Counted from the stretch's first letter, positions 1 to 8,069 are shown. The stretch: 64,000 bases of DNA from Bradyrhizobium sp. in8p8 (GCF_000426845.1 NZ_AUGD01000013.1:1-64000), one strand, 5' to 3'. Numbers and translations: made by a program. Notes: a model not told the origin generated them from the letters alone.

Positions 1-1
1 C

Positions 2-24
2 GTAACCCTCCGGTGAGGGCCGCG
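2..24 (+). repeat. IS66 left terminal inverted repeat
   Basis: This tip begins GTAACCCTCCGGTGAGGG. It pairs with 2891-2913 in inverted orientation and closely matches the end of the second IS66 remnant at 7661, which confirms it as the true element end. Confidence 0.85.
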
Positions 25-51
25 GTCAGCAAAGTTTCGGGCGATGGCGTT

Positions 52-360
52 TCAGTGGGTACCGAACTCAGGCCGAAGCTGGACTAGTAGTTGGGCAACC
101 TGATCGCTCTTCTCAGCTAGGCGCCCGTGGTCGGTTAATCCCATATGCTCGGTGGCGACAATATAGAGATAGCCGGAGATTTCGCTCGCGGTCGCACCTT
201 CGTCCATCAGCATGACGTAGGCCCTATTTGCGTAGGTGTCATACTCGTCGGTGGCCTGTGGTATGCCGTAGACCCCGATAGGGTCCCAGTCGCGAAGCAA
301 TATCTCACGGACACGAGCACGGTTCTCTCGTGATTGATACTTGTTTCGTCCGTGAGCCAT
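52..360 (-). CDS. Passenger gene of unknown function inside IS66
   Basis: The 102-residue product is soluble, with no signal peptide or membrane segment. It contains LRDWDPIGV near residue 23, a DEYDTY motif near residue 38, and the stretch EGATASEISGYLYIVATEHM in the second half. Similar short proteins with the WDPIGV / DEYD pattern are, from memory, widespread and uncharacterised. The gene starts 9 bases after the tnpC stop, in the same direction, with AGGG as a weak ribosome site, and ends 28 bases inside the left terminal repeat. It is therefore carried by the element and probably co-transcribed with tnpC. The IS66 remnant at 7661 has no such gene between its tnpC end and its tip. No function is claimed. 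Confidence 0.7.
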   Translation of the reverse strand: MAHGRNKYQSRENRARVREILLRDWDPIGVYGIPQATDEYDTYANRAYVMLMDEGATASEISGYLYIVATEHMGLTDHGRLAEKSDQVAQLLVQLRPEFGTH

Positions 361-369
361 TGTCTTGCC

Positions 370-2016
370 CTATGCTGCAACTGCTTCTGCTGATCCCGGT
401 GTCCAATTCCAGGGCAGCAGCTCGTCGAGCCGATGAGCTGGGTGGGCGGCGATGCAGGCAAGGATATCCGTGAGCCATGCTTGCGGATCAATGCCGTTCA
501 TTTTGGCCGTGACGATCAAGCTATACATGGAAGCCGCACGCCGACCACCGCGGTCAGAGCCGCAGAACAGCCAGGCCTTTCGCCCGAGAGCTATACCTCT
601 TAGTCCTCGCTCGGCGGCATTGTTGGAGAGGCAAACCCGCCCGTCCTCGAGGAAGAGAGTGAAGCTCGCCCATCGCTTCAGGATGTAGTTGAACGCCTTG
701 GCCAGGTCGTGCCCACGGGACAGCTTGGCAAGCTGCTCCCGCATATAGACCTGAAGGTCCTCGACCAGAGGCCGGCTCAGCGTCTGTCGCGTCTCCAGAC
801 GCCCCTCGGGGCTCCTGCCATTGATGGAGCGTTCGATCTCGAACAGCGCATCGATCCGCCGCACGACCTCGACCGCGATGGGCGAGAGTGGGATCTCCTT
901 TTTACCGGCGGCCTTGCGACGCGCATTCTCTTCGATGTCGGCCATGGCGAAGAATGGACGCCGCGCATGGACCCAACATGCGGCCTCCCGGATCAGTCCG
1001 GGCTGGCGCCCCGCCAGATAGAGCTGGTTATACCCATCATAGGCGTCGGCCTGCAGGATGCCGGCATACCGGGCCAGATGCGCCTGGGGATGCTCGCCCC
1101 TGCGGTCGCGGGAGTAGTAGAACATCGCCGCCGGCGGGCCGGTGCCGCCAAACGGCCGGTCGTCCCGGACGTAGATCCAGCACCGCCCCGTATCGGTCTT
1201 GCCCTTGGCCAGCACCGGCACGGTCGTATCATCGGCATGCAGGCGCTCGGCCGCCATGACATGAGCTTCGACCAGGCGCATCAGGGGATCCAGCGACGCG
1301 CAGACCGATCCCACGGCGTCCGCCATGGTCGACAGCGCGATCGGCACGCCTTCGAGGGCGTAGCGCTCAGCCTGGCGGTTCAAGGGCTGATGTTGGCCGA
1401 ACTTCTCGAACATGATCATGGCCAACAGGCTCGGGCCGGCCCATCCCCGGGCGACAGCATGGAATGGCGCCGGCGCCTGGCTGATCTTCTCGCAGTCGCG
1501 GCAGGAGAACTTCTCCCGCACCGTTTCGATCACCTTCCACTGGCGCGGCACCACTTCCAGTGTCCTCGTCACGTCCTCGCCGAGCTTGCGCAGACGATTG
1601 CCGCCACAGCACTGGCAAGCCGTCGGCGGCTCGATGACCACTCGTTCGCGCGGTAAATGCTCAGGGAAGGTCTGTCGTTCGCCTCGCTTGCGCGTAAATC
1701 CGCGCACCGTCGTCGCCTTGGCCACAGCGTGCTCTGCCGCCAGCTCGTCTTCAGTGGCATCACTTTCCAGCTCTTCGAACGTCAAAGCCAACTGCTCGAT
1801 CAGGCGCGACGAACGCTCCGACCGCTGGCCGTAGATCTGATGCTTTAGCTTGGCGATCTGCAGCTTCTGCTGGGCGATCAGCGCTTCGTCCTCAGACGAC
1901 TTCGCGCGGGCGACCGCGAGTTCAGCTGCGATCTCCAAAGCCTTCGCGCGCTCGGCTGCCAGCGCCGCTTTCAGGGCGGCAATGTCATCCGGAACAGTGT
2001 CGCGCCCAGCATCCAT
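370..2016 (-). CDS. tnpC: IS66 transposase TnpC (DDE enzyme)
   Basis: This is the catalytic transposase of the element, 548 residues from the ATG at 2016. An upstream in-frame start at 2067 would add 17 residues (MHFWGVP...), but sibling IS66 proteins begin near MDAGRDTVPDD, so 2016 was chosen. The N-terminus is a leucine-rich coiled coil with the IYGQRSERS motif. A zinc-binding region follows (CQCCGG and CRDC). The DDE triad can be placed at LHADDTTVPVL, LQADAYDGYNQLY and SNNAAERGLRG. The C-terminus IDPQAWLTDILA...LLPWNW is the hallmark tail. The reading frame is intact. Confidence 0.95.
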   Translation of the reverse strand: MDAGRDTVPDDIAALKAALAAERAKALEIAAELAVARAKSSEDEALIAQQKLQIAKLKHQIYGQRSERSSRLIEQLALTFEELESDATEDELAAEHAVAKATTVRGFTRKRGERQTFPEHLPRERVVIEPPTACQCCGGNRLRKLGEDVTRTLEVVPRQWKVIETVREKFSCRDCEKISQAPAPFHAVARGWAGPSLLAMIMFEKFGQHQPLNRQAERYALEGVPIALSTMADAVGSVCASLDPLMRLVEAHVMAAERLHADDTTVPVLAKGKTDTGRCWIYVRDDRPFGGTGPPAAMFYYSRDRRGEHPQAHLARYAGILQADAYDGYNQLYLAGRQPGLIREAACWVHARRPFFAMADIEENARRKAAGKKEIPLSPIAVEVVRRIDALFEIERSINGRSPEGRLETRQTLSRPLVEDLQVYMREQLAKLSRGHDLAKAFNYILKRWASFTLFLEDGRVCLSNNAAERGLRGIALGRKAWLFCGSDRGGRRAASMYSLIVTAKMNGIDPQAWLTDILACIAAHPAHRLDELLPWNWTPGSAEAVAA

Positions 2017-2086
2017 GCGACACAGTGAATCACAGATTGGAAGCGTTGGGACTCCCCAAAAATGCAAAATCTGCTGGATTTTGTGC

Positions 2087-2434
2087 TCAACCCGCGCTTC
2101 TCGGTCGCCAGCTCAGTTGTGGATTCCGCCAGTCGATCCCTTCCAGCATATAGGCCATCTGCGCCGCTGAGATCGATACCGCGCCGTCTGACGCCGAAGG
2201 CCAGATGAACTTGCCTCGGTCCAGGCGCTTGGCATAGAGCGACATGCCCAACCCATCATGCCAAAGAATCTTGACCAGATCGCCGCTGCGGCCTCGGAAG
2301 ATGTAGAGATCGCCGGCATGGGGATCGCGCTTCAGGCTCTCCTGCACCGTAAGAGCCAGGCTCCGCATGCCGCGGCGCATATCGGTGTGGCCGGTCGCGA
2401 TCCAGACCCTGACGCCGCTCGGAATCGGAATCAT
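2087..2434 (-). CDS. tnpB: IS66 accessory protein TnpB (Orf2)
   Basis: The 115-residue product has the family pattern: the VWIATGHTDMRRGMRSLA start, GDLYIFRGRSGDLVKILWHD in the middle, and LYAKRLDRGKFIWP near residue 65. IS66 elements need TnpB for transposition, though its biochemical role is not settled. Its start overlaps the tnpA stop by 4 bases (ATGA), so the two are translationally coupled. The frame is complete. Confidence 0.93.
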   Translation of the reverse strand: MIPIPSGVRVWIATGHTDMRRGMRSLALTVQESLKRDPHAGDLYIFRGRSGDLVKILWHDGLGMSLYAKRLDRGKFIWPSASDGAVSISAAQMAYMLEGIDWRNPQLSWRPRSAG

Positions 2435-2826
2435 CGTCGTCGCAAGAGCTCAAGAACCTGCTGCAGCGCCTCAACGTCCACGTCACGGTCAACGCGAACA
2501 CGACAGCCGCCCCCGAGCTCAATCTCGATGATTCCAGCCCTTGCACGCTGCGCAGGCGGTGAAGACGCCAGTTGTGGTGTGCCGCTCGAGATCGGAGCCG
2601 CTACAGGTGTGATCTCGACGGGAACAAGAGCAGGCGCAGCATCTCCGCCCAGTCGCCCCTGGCGCGCTTGTCGACGCCAGGTGAACAGCAGGCTATGAGC
2701 CACCCCGTGCCGGCGTGCCACCCCGCAGACCGTCTCGCCGGGCTGCAAGGTCTCTTCGACAAGACGGACCTTCTCGTCGTAACTCCATCGCCGCCGACGC
2801 TCGGCGCCCAACACATTGACCTGCAT
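2431..2826 (-). CDS. tnpA: IS66 accessory protein TnpA (Orf1)
   Basis: The 131-residue product opens with RRRWSYDEKVRLVEETLQPG and VARRHGVAHSLLFTWRRQAR, a helix-turn-helix of the type found in IS66 Orf1 and IS3 OrfA, which probably binds the element ends. The C-terminal half ends with IEIELGGGCRVRVDRDVD, also typical. It is the first gene of the element, about 65 bases from the right tip. Confidence 0.93.
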   Translation of the reverse strand: MQVNVLGAERRRRWSYDEKVRLVEETLQPGETVCGVARRHGVAHSLLFTWRRQARQGRLGGDAAPALVPVEITPVAAPISSGTPQLASSPPAQRARAGIIEIELGGGCRVRVDRDVDVEALQQVLELLRRR

Positions 2827-2890
2827 TCCCGACGTGACCTTAAAGCTAGACTTAAGGTCAAATCCTCAGGCCGTCTCGCAAATTACGCAA

Positions 2891-2913
2891 GGCGGCCTTC
2901 GCCGGAGAGATAC
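2891..2913 (-). repeat. IS66 right terminal inverted repeat
   Basis: Read on the minus strand this begins GTATCTCTCCGGCGAAGG. It matches the left tip at 18 of 23 positions and lies about 65 bases upstream of the tnpA start, the usual place for the tnpA-proximal end and its promoter. Confidence 0.8.
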
Positions 2914-3282
2914 TATCATTCCCCAAACAATCTGTATTGATAAGCGCGGCTTCCGTTCGCTTTTCTTGACGACCGCGCGCGGTCCTTGAGCGATCATGCG
3001 CCTGCACCGCCTCGGCGCCAAAGCGCCGCCGGCATGACCGCTCTCATGCTGGTCGACGCGATCCTGAACGTGTTTCCAGCCCTAACCGCCCTGCCCTGCA
3101 AAGGACTTATGCGAGATTCAGAACACGATCCCTAGGCGCTGCACTGGGTGGCGAGACCGCAGAGTGGATCACCCATCGGGCGCTCAGGTCGGCAATAATA
3201 TAGTTCCACGCCAATAATGATTGCTCCACGCAAGAATCTAAGATTAAATTACCTCATTGTTATATTTATTTCGGAGATCATA
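2914..3282. other. Intergenic region after IS66; no convincing gene
   Basis: The first 8 bases are the presumed IS66 target duplication. The middle (2940-3130) is GC-rich with no credible open frame. The last 90 bases are AT-rich (AATAATATAG, then TTAAATTACC) and probably hold the promoter of the PEP-CTERM gene at 3283. Confidence 0.5.
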
Positions 3283-4020
3283 ATGTCTCGCTTTTTGCCG
3301 CTGGCGGTGGGCTCAATTTTGATCGCAAGCGTGTGCCAGGTTCAAGCAGCTTCGATACTGTTTTCTGACGGTTTCGAGGCGCCCAAAGTCACTCATATCC
3401 CCGGACCGAGCGGCACTGCCGGCGGGTACGACAATTACGGCACTGGCTCGAACATTGGGCCGTGGACCGCGGTAGGGCCCGCTGGGGCGAGCGATGCAGT
3501 GTCAGTCGTCACGACTGACTTCAAACAAAGCGGATTTTCGTTCGTCGCCCAGAGCGGTCAACAGTGGGCAGATCTGGCCGGACAGAACGCCAATGGCACC
3601 GAGGGCGTTGCGATCACTTTGACTGGGCTCTTAGGAAAGACCTACTCGGTGTCATTCTGGGTTGGTAATGTCGTCGATCAACCTGGTGGATTTTTCGGCA
3701 ATTCGACAACTGTGAATTTGCTGGTCAACGGCTCGCAGGTTTATTCGGCGGAGAACACGGCCGGTGCTGGCGAAACAACCCAGGCCTGGCAGCAGTTTAC
3801 CTTTTCTGATCTGGCAAAAACTGACGCAGTCACCTTCACGTTCCTAAGCGGTGATCCTAGCGACGATTATAGCTCCGCCTTTGATAGCGTTGTTATTAGC
3901 GAGATCGGTGCTGTGCCCGAACCAGCGACCTGGGCAATGATGCTAGTTGGCTTCGCCGGGGTTGGTTTGATGACCTATCGACGTCGCGATCAGCGGTCTG
4001 CACTCGCCCGAGCCGCATAA
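3283..4020 (+). CDS. PEPxxWA-CTERM sorting-domain surface protein
   Basis: The 245-residue product starts at the ATG at 3283, preceded by CGGAG six bases upstream. A longer frame from 3217 would put the signal peptide out of place. Residues 1-20 are a signal peptide ending near CQVQA. The body is rich in Gly, Ser and Thr with FSDGFEAP near the start and a beta-rich pattern resembling secreted carbohydrate-binding jelly-roll proteins; that fold is inference. The C-terminus has VPEPATWAMMLVGFAGVGL followed by YRRR: a PEP motif, one membrane helix and a basic tail, the exosortase sorting signal. Such proteins are exported and processed at the envelope. No exosortase gene is visible in this window. 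Confidence 0.88.
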   Translation: MSRFLPLAVGSILIASVCQVQAASILFSDGFEAPKVTHIPGPSGTAGGYDNYGTGSNIGPWTAVGPAGASDAVSVVTTDFKQSGFSFVAQSGQQWADLAGQNANGTEGVAITLTGLLGKTYSVSFWVGNVVDQPGGFFGNSTTVNLLVNGSQVYSAENTAGAGETTQAWQQFTFSDLAKTDAVTFTFLSGDPSDDYSSAFDSVVISEIGAVPEPATWAMMLVGFAGVGLMTYRRRDQRSALARAA

Positions 4021-4225
4021 ACCGACCGCCTAGCGGCCGTGGCACGATGAGGACGCTCTCACCCGTTTTGTAGGTTTTTTCGATGCTCAGCCGCTCCCGG
4101 CGTCGGCAGTTTGATGATTGACTTCGGCCGCCGGTACTTTGTCCACACACGGCGCCGAGGATTGAACATTGCCAACGCAATGCTAGAAAGGTCGCGCGAC
4201 CTGAGCCGGTCGCAATCTCAGTAAC

Positions 4226-4256
4226 TCCCGCCGGGCTTCTCGGCGGGATTCTTTTT
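4226..4256 (+). terminator. Strong rho-independent terminator
   Basis: An 8-bp perfect stem (TCCCGCCG / CGGCGGGA) with a 7-base loop is followed by TTCTTTTT. It lies 205 bases after the PEP-CTERM stop codon. The interval 4021-4225 has no convincing gene, so this terminator could end a long 3' UTR or a small RNA transcribed from within that interval. Confidence 0.75.
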
Positions 4257-4494
4257 CATCTCTCGTGATGGTAGCTCGCGAATTCCCTGAGGCAGCTTGC
4301 GCTTATGCGCAGCACGAAAGGGTTAGGCGCGGACGACCAGCGCCATACGTATGGGGTGGCTTAACGCTAAGAAGTGAGGTTAAGCCGGGAATTGCCTTGC
4401 TGCCGGCCGACGAAGGAAATCACAATGCCTGTGAACTACCTCATACCACCAGACAGGGTCGTCGGGCATGGTCGCGCGCATTCGGAGCCGAAGC
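4257..4494. other. Intergenic; contains a doubtful short frame
   Basis: A 49-codon frame begins with ATG at 4425 (MPVNYLIPPDR...) after AAGGAA, but it overlaps the better small gene at 4495 in another frame and its composition looks random downstream. Its first 19 bases recur almost exactly at 11752. Nothing else is visible. Confidence 0.4.
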
Positions 4495-4647
4495 ATGAAG
4501 TCGTCGCCAAAGTCGCCCCCGACCTCCCCGGCCCAAGCCGACGCTATCCGAGAGATACAGGAACGGCTTGCTGAGCTGGAGAAAAGGCGCCTGCGCATCG
4601 CTCGAGAGATGCAGGAAGACAGCAATCGTCCAGCACGGCGCAAGTGA
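4495..4647 (+). CDS. Small coiled-coil protein, 50 residues
   Basis: The frame begins at ATG 4495 with GGAG seven bases upstream and ends at TGA 4645-4647. After a Ser/Pro-rich start it forms one charged helix, REIQERLAELEKRRLRIARE, with heptad-like leucines. No family is recognised. It is similar in style to the small helical protein at 11830. It is real on grounds of ribosome site and amphipathic helix; function unknown. Confidence 0.55.
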   Translation: MKSSPKSPPTSPAQADAIREIQERLAELEKRRLRIAREMQEDSNRPARRK

Positions 4648-4849
4648 AGAATTGGCGCGGCAGCTCGCGCCTCCTTCCGTAGCTCGCGAAGGCTGAGGAC
4701 TAATACCCTACCCTTACGGCTGGGCGGCGACGTTCGCTTCTCCTATTCGCCCCACGCATCGTGCGAACCCGAGAAATCGATGCCGTTAAAATAAGTTAGA
4801 GACGCCAACCGGGAAATTCTGGCAACCTACCGATCTGGAGGACGGGCCC

Positions 4850-5047
4850 ATGAAGAACCCGGCGCAGGTCTTGTTTCACCAGCAACGACTTAGGTCCATT
4901 CGCGAGGTCGAACGGCGGCTCGCCGTGATCCAGGAAATGCAGCGGCTCCTGGGAAATCGTGGGGTTCCTGACGACCCAAGCGCTGCCCGGAAAAGCACCG
5001 AGCAACCGCGCGCTCGGACGAATTCAGGAAGCACTAGTAAGACTTAA
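4850..5047 (+). CDS. Small hypothetical protein, MKxPxQVLF family
   Basis: The 65-residue product begins MKNPAQVLFHQQRLRSIREV and continues as a helix (ERRLAVIQEMQRLLG), then a disordered polar tail. TGGAGG lies 8-13 bases upstream of the ATG. The first 15 codons and the upstream leader match the truncated frame at 7618, so this is the intact copy of a small repeated gene. No function is known to me. Confidence 0.55.
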   Translation: MKNPAQVLFHQQRLRSIREVERRLAVIQEMQRLLGNRGVPDDPSAARKSTEQPRARTNSGSTSKT

Positions 5048-5051
5048 GTGA

Positions 5052-5177
5052 ATGGACCTCAATCCCGCGGTAGCGGTCAGCATCGCCTCCTTTTTCCTCG
5101 GAGGCATCTGCGGCTACGGATTGCGACCTGCCAAGTCTGCACGACGGCGCGCACGCTCGAGACAACGCCGGACCTGA
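5052..5177 (+). CDS. Very small membrane protein, 41 residues
   Basis: ATG at 5052 lies 4 bases after the preceding stop. The product has one hydrophobic segment, AVAVSIASFFLGGICGYGL (residues 6-24), followed by a strongly basic tail (RPAKSARRRARSRQRR). This is an N-out/C-in single-pass topology by the positive-inside rule. It is probably translated with the upstream gene. No homologue can be named with certainty. Confidence 0.5.
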   Translation: MDLNPAVAVSIASFFLGGICGYGLRPAKSARRRARSRQRRT

Positions 5178-5301
5178 AGCCACGGACCTCGGCTCTCCCT
5201 GAGGCGACCAAGGTCGCGCTTGAAAACGCGAGCCAACTGGGGGTCGAATAGGACATTTCCTTTACGATCCTATTGCCGCCGACAGCCTCGGAATTTTTCG
5301 A

Positions 5302-5463
5302 ATGAAAGTCCTTTTGCTCGCGCTGGGCAGTTGGCTACTGCTCAATGTTCTCTACGTCTTGATCGTCATCCCACCGCGCCGGCGAAAGCTGTCATCCGCG
5401 GTCCATCGAGCAATCAAAGCACTTCGCCGCTTTATCCTAGGTCGGCGCCTTCCACCATCCTGA
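5302..5463 (+). CDS. Very small membrane protein, 53 residues
   Basis: ATG at 5302, stop at 5461-5463. Residues 3-23 form a single hydrophobic helix (VLLLALGSWLLLNVLYVLIV), followed by PPRRRKLSS and a second basic amphipathic stretch rich in Arg. The clean hydrophobic/basic division suggests a real single-pass inner-membrane protein. The ribosome site is weak. It follows a similar gene at 5052; together they look like a run of small envelope genes. Confidence 0.45.
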   Translation: MKVLLLALGSWLLLNVLYVLIVIPPRRRKLSSAVHRAIKALRRFILGRRLPPS

Positions 5464-5914
5464 AAGCAAGCCCGCCTGCCTTGCGGGGGGCGTGATCGGT
5501 TGCTGAGAAAGAAGGACTGCAACCGCCGAAGTGCCGGCCGAGCGCAATTTGCTGTTGCAACCTAACGATGGTTGGACCAAAGTTAGCTACTGTGAATGCC
5601 TCGACATTTTTGATTAAGGACCATTGCCGTGAAGCTCTTTCTCTCCTCCTTGCTCGCCTTTGGATTTTCGCGGCGATGTTCACCGTGATAACATCGGCTC
5701 CCGTCAGTTCGCCGGCATACGCCAGCAAGATGGACGGGAAGCCTGGTTGTTCGTGCGGACACTCTCATCATCGGCGGAGAAAGCGATTGCGGCCAGCTCT
5801 GGCTTGCGCTTTAGCGTATTGTTGCAGGTGGGCCTACTTATCTAGATGCGAGTCCAAGGCGACGAGAAACGAGACACGAAAGGCCGTCTTATCCGCATTG
5901 AAATTGAGCGAACG
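5464..5914. other. Intergenic with ambiguous overlapping short frames
   Basis: A frame from 5568 to 5945 contains a signal-like stretch (LWIFAAMFTVITSAPVSSPA) followed by a Cys/His cluster (GCSCGHSHHRRR), but its C-terminal third runs into the GMC gene out of frame. A GTG at 5629 with AAGGA upstream opens only 19 codons. I could not decide whether a small exported gene, possibly frameshifted, is present. Confidence 0.35.
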
Positions 5915-7555
5915 ATGTTCGACAATGTCTTCGCGCACAAAATAACACGAGATGAGGTCACCATAGTCGGCGCTGGGCCCGCAGGACTCGCGATTGCCCT
6001 TGAGCTTGATCGCCGCGGCATTTCGAGCCGGATACTAGAATCTGGCGGCCTTCATCGAGATAAATCGCTAAGCCGGTTGTCGCAGGCAACCGTCCTCTCG
6101 GAAGCCACTCACGATCCCTTGGAAGCCGTGTCAGCTCAGATGTTTGGTGGCACATCAAACCTTTGGGCAGGCGCCTGTGTCCCGTTTGATCCAATCGACT
6201 TGAGCCGACGCCAATTCCTATCGAGTACAGTCTGGCCGATCGAATACCAGGAATTAGCACGATACTATGAGCCAGCTTGTGCCTTTCTAGATGCAGGCCC
6301 ATCAGAATTTTCCGATCATCTGAGTGCCTGCTTTGACCAAACAACATTTCAAGCCAACAATTTGGCGCGGTTCGCGAAGATTCGTCGAACGCAAGTCAAG
6401 CACATGGCGCGGCTCAAGACATCGACGCGGATCAGCATCTCCCTCAACACGGTCGTCACCGATGTCCTTGTATCCGGACAAGGCAAAGTCGAAGCTGTGC
6501 GAGTAGCGTCATCGAACGGCGACCTCGTCACGACGCTGTCCGTCCGTACTCTGATCATCGCTGCAGGCGGACTTGAAACGACGAAGCTTCTCTTGAACAT
6601 GCAGCGTTCTCATCCCGCCCTGTTCGGTGGGAGCGAAGGGCATTTGGGCCGATATTATATGGGCCACGTCACAGGTTCGATAGCGGACATTCGGTTCGCT
6701 CGCCCGGAATATACTGATCTTTTCGATTTTGCACTCCAGCGCGGAACATTCGTAAGACGCCGCTTCCAACCGACTGAAAAGACCCAAACTGAATTGGGCC
6801 TATCCAACACCGCCCTGTGGCCCGAAGGCGCAATTGCGGACCCGAGGCACGAAAGCGCAATGTTATCTACCCTCTATCTGGTGGTTGCAGCCAATCGCAT
6901 CGGACGGTCCGCGCTACCGGAAGTAATGCGGCGGCGTCACACCGGTTCATCATTGACCAGTGCCTCCGATCACTTGCGCAACTTCAGATTAGGTAATTGG
7001 AGAAACTCCTACGCGGATATCTGCACGATCGTGAAACGACTAGCTGCTTCTCCGCGCCCTCCTGGGTTCTTTATCCGGAACAGGAAACACCAATATCGAT
7101 TGATCTATCACGCTGAGCATCTCCCTCACGGCGACAGCCGCGTGAGGCTGACCCATCAAAAGGACTATCTGGGCCGAAACCAGCTGGCCATCGACCTTCG
7201 ATTCCAGCAAGAGGATGCTGCTTCAGTTGCGAAGCTTCATTATAGAATGTCGCAATCGCTGGAGAATTCGGCATTCGCACGAGTGGAGCTCAGCAGTAGC
7301 AAAACAGATGATATAATGGCGAACGTCCTCCGGCAGGCCAGACATGGCACCCACCAGCTCGGAACGACTCGAATGGCTCTTAGTGCGGCCGATGGTATAG
7401 TGAACGGCGATCTCCAAACTTTCGATCTGCCCAATATGTACCTTTGTAGCGGGTCGGTATTCCCGACGTCGGGCCAAGCAAATCCAACGTTGACAGTGAC
7501 TGCACTAGGGCTTCGATTGGCAGCTTTCATAGCTCTAAATCGAGATCATATTTAG
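5915..7555 (+). CDS. GMC-family FAD-dependent oxidoreductase
   Basis: The ATG at 5915 gives 546 residues; an ATG at 5846 would add 23. The FAD-binding Rossmann fold is seen as VTIVGAGPAGLAIALELDRR followed by a Glu-ending strand (SRILESGG). FGGTSNLWAG matches the second GMC flavin motif. The C-terminal domain carries THQLGTTRM, with the catalytic His region, and GSVFPTSGQANPTLTVTALG, with the Asn of the His/Asn pair. Members oxidise alcohols, sugars or cholines; the substrate cannot be read from sequence. It stands alone between small genes, with no partner cytochrome or subunit next to it. Composition is somewhat AT-richer than the window average, in line with an accessory region. Confidence 0.85.
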   Translation: MFDNVFAHKITRDEVTIVGAGPAGLAIALELDRRGISSRILESGGLHRDKSLSRLSQATVLSEATHDPLEAVSAQMFGGTSNLWAGACVPFDPIDLSRRQFLSSTVWPIEYQELARYYEPACAFLDAGPSEFSDHLSACFDQTTFQANNLARFAKIRRTQVKHMARLKTSTRISISLNTVVTDVLVSGQGKVEAVRVASSNGDLVTTLSVRTLIIAAGGLETTKLLLNMQRSHPALFGGSEGHLGRYYMGHVTGSIADIRFARPEYTDLFDFALQRGTFVRRRFQPTEKTQTELGLSNTALWPEGAIADPRHESAMLSTLYLVVAANRIGRSALPEVMRRRHTGSSLTSASDHLRNFRLGNWRNSYADICTIVKRLAASPRPPGFFIRNRKHQYRLIYHAEHLPHGDSRVRLTHQKDYLGRNQLAIDLRFQQEDAASVAKLHYRMSQSLENSAFARVELSSSKTDDIMANVLRQARHGTHQLGTTRMALSAADGIVNGDLQTFDLPNMYLCSGSVFPTSGQANPTLTVTALGLRLAAFIALNRDHI

Positions 7556-7617
7556 CTGCGGCTAAGGGTGCGATTTCCTAAGAAGTACTGGCAGCCTGCT
7601 GAGGCGGAGGGCCGCCC

Positions 7618-7660
7618 ATGAAAAAGCCTTCACAGGTTTTGTTTCAGAAGAACCAGCTTA
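7618..7660 (+). pseudogene. 5' fragment of small MKxPxQVLF gene, cut by IS66
   Basis: The first 14 codons read MKKPSQVLFQKNQL, the same pattern as the intact gene at 4850 (MKNPAQVLFHQQRL). The 25 bases upstream also match that gene's leader. Homology stops exactly where the IS66 tip begins at 7661. The hybrid frame then runs about 20 codons into the element. This is a gene broken by insertion. Confidence 0.6.
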
Positions 7661-7826
7661 GTAACCGTCCGGTGAGGCCGGTGAGGGCCGCGGGATGGTG
7701 GCCCGATCAGGCCGCAGACTGAACAGGGCTGTTCTTCCATGCCCAAGGCAGCAGCTCATTGATCCGACCTTGCGGGGTGCTGGCGATGCGGGCCAAGACG
7801 TCCGCCAGCCAGGCTTGCGGATCGAT
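7661..7826 (-). mobile_element. IS66 remnant: left tip and tnpC 3' end
   Basis: Base 7661 begins GTAACCGTCCGGTGAGG, nearly identical to the tip at position 2. On the minus strand, 7707-7826 encodes IDPQAWLADVLARIAS...INELLPWAWKNS, the C-terminus of an IS66 TnpC that is related to but distinct from the intact copy. Homology ends abruptly near 7826, so most of the element is lost. The distance from tip to tnpC stop is only 46 bases, with no room for the passenger gene present in the copy at 2-2913. Confidence 0.75.
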
Positions 7827-8021
7827 GCGCAATCCCGACCAGCTCCGCCGCTCGTCCGTTGCTCCACCCGCGCCGTTTGGCGTACACACCCCGAGACTCA
7901 AACTCCCGCTGGATGAACATTCAGTGGCAGGTCACTCCGCGCGCCCTGATCTGGGCGGGTGGCGCAGCGGTTCAAGACGAACGCACGGGCTCATTGTCAG
8001 GACCGCACCCTCAGGGCGCAA

Positions 8022-8047
8022 GAAAGACCGCCCGAAGGCGGTCTTTC
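8022..8047 (-). terminator. Rho-independent terminator of PEP-CTERM gene
   Basis: A perfect 11-bp stem (GAAAGACCGCC / GGCGGTCTTTC) encloses the tetraloop CGAA, 22 bases past the stop codon of the gene at 8070. Its core GACCGCC stem is shared with the terminator at 10946 behind another PEP-CTERM gene. Confidence 0.75.
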
Positions 8048-8069
8048 AAAACTCTCGTGGCGTAGTTCG

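Larger units (their letters stand above)
2..2913 (-). mobile_element. IS66-family insertion sequence with passenger gene
   Basis: The element carries the three IS66 genes tnpA, tnpB and tnpC in order on the minus strand, plus one extra small gene. Its ends are imperfect inverted repeats: bases 2-24 match the reverse complement of 2891-2913 at 18 of 23 positions, both starting GTA at the tip. IS66 elements make 8-bp target duplications. The right flank is TATCATTC (2914-2921). Only one left-flank base (C at position 1) lies in the window; it agrees with a duplication but cannot prove it. All three transposition genes are open, so the element may be active. Confidence 0.88.

Noticed and set aside
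709..1656. 315-codon open frame on the plus strand
   Set aside because: It lies opposite tnpC and its reading follows from the high GC codon pattern of that gene; tnpC has all family motifs.
1..2921. Target-site duplication TATCATTC of IS66
   Set aside because: Only one base of the left flank is present, so the 8-base duplication cannot be confirmed.
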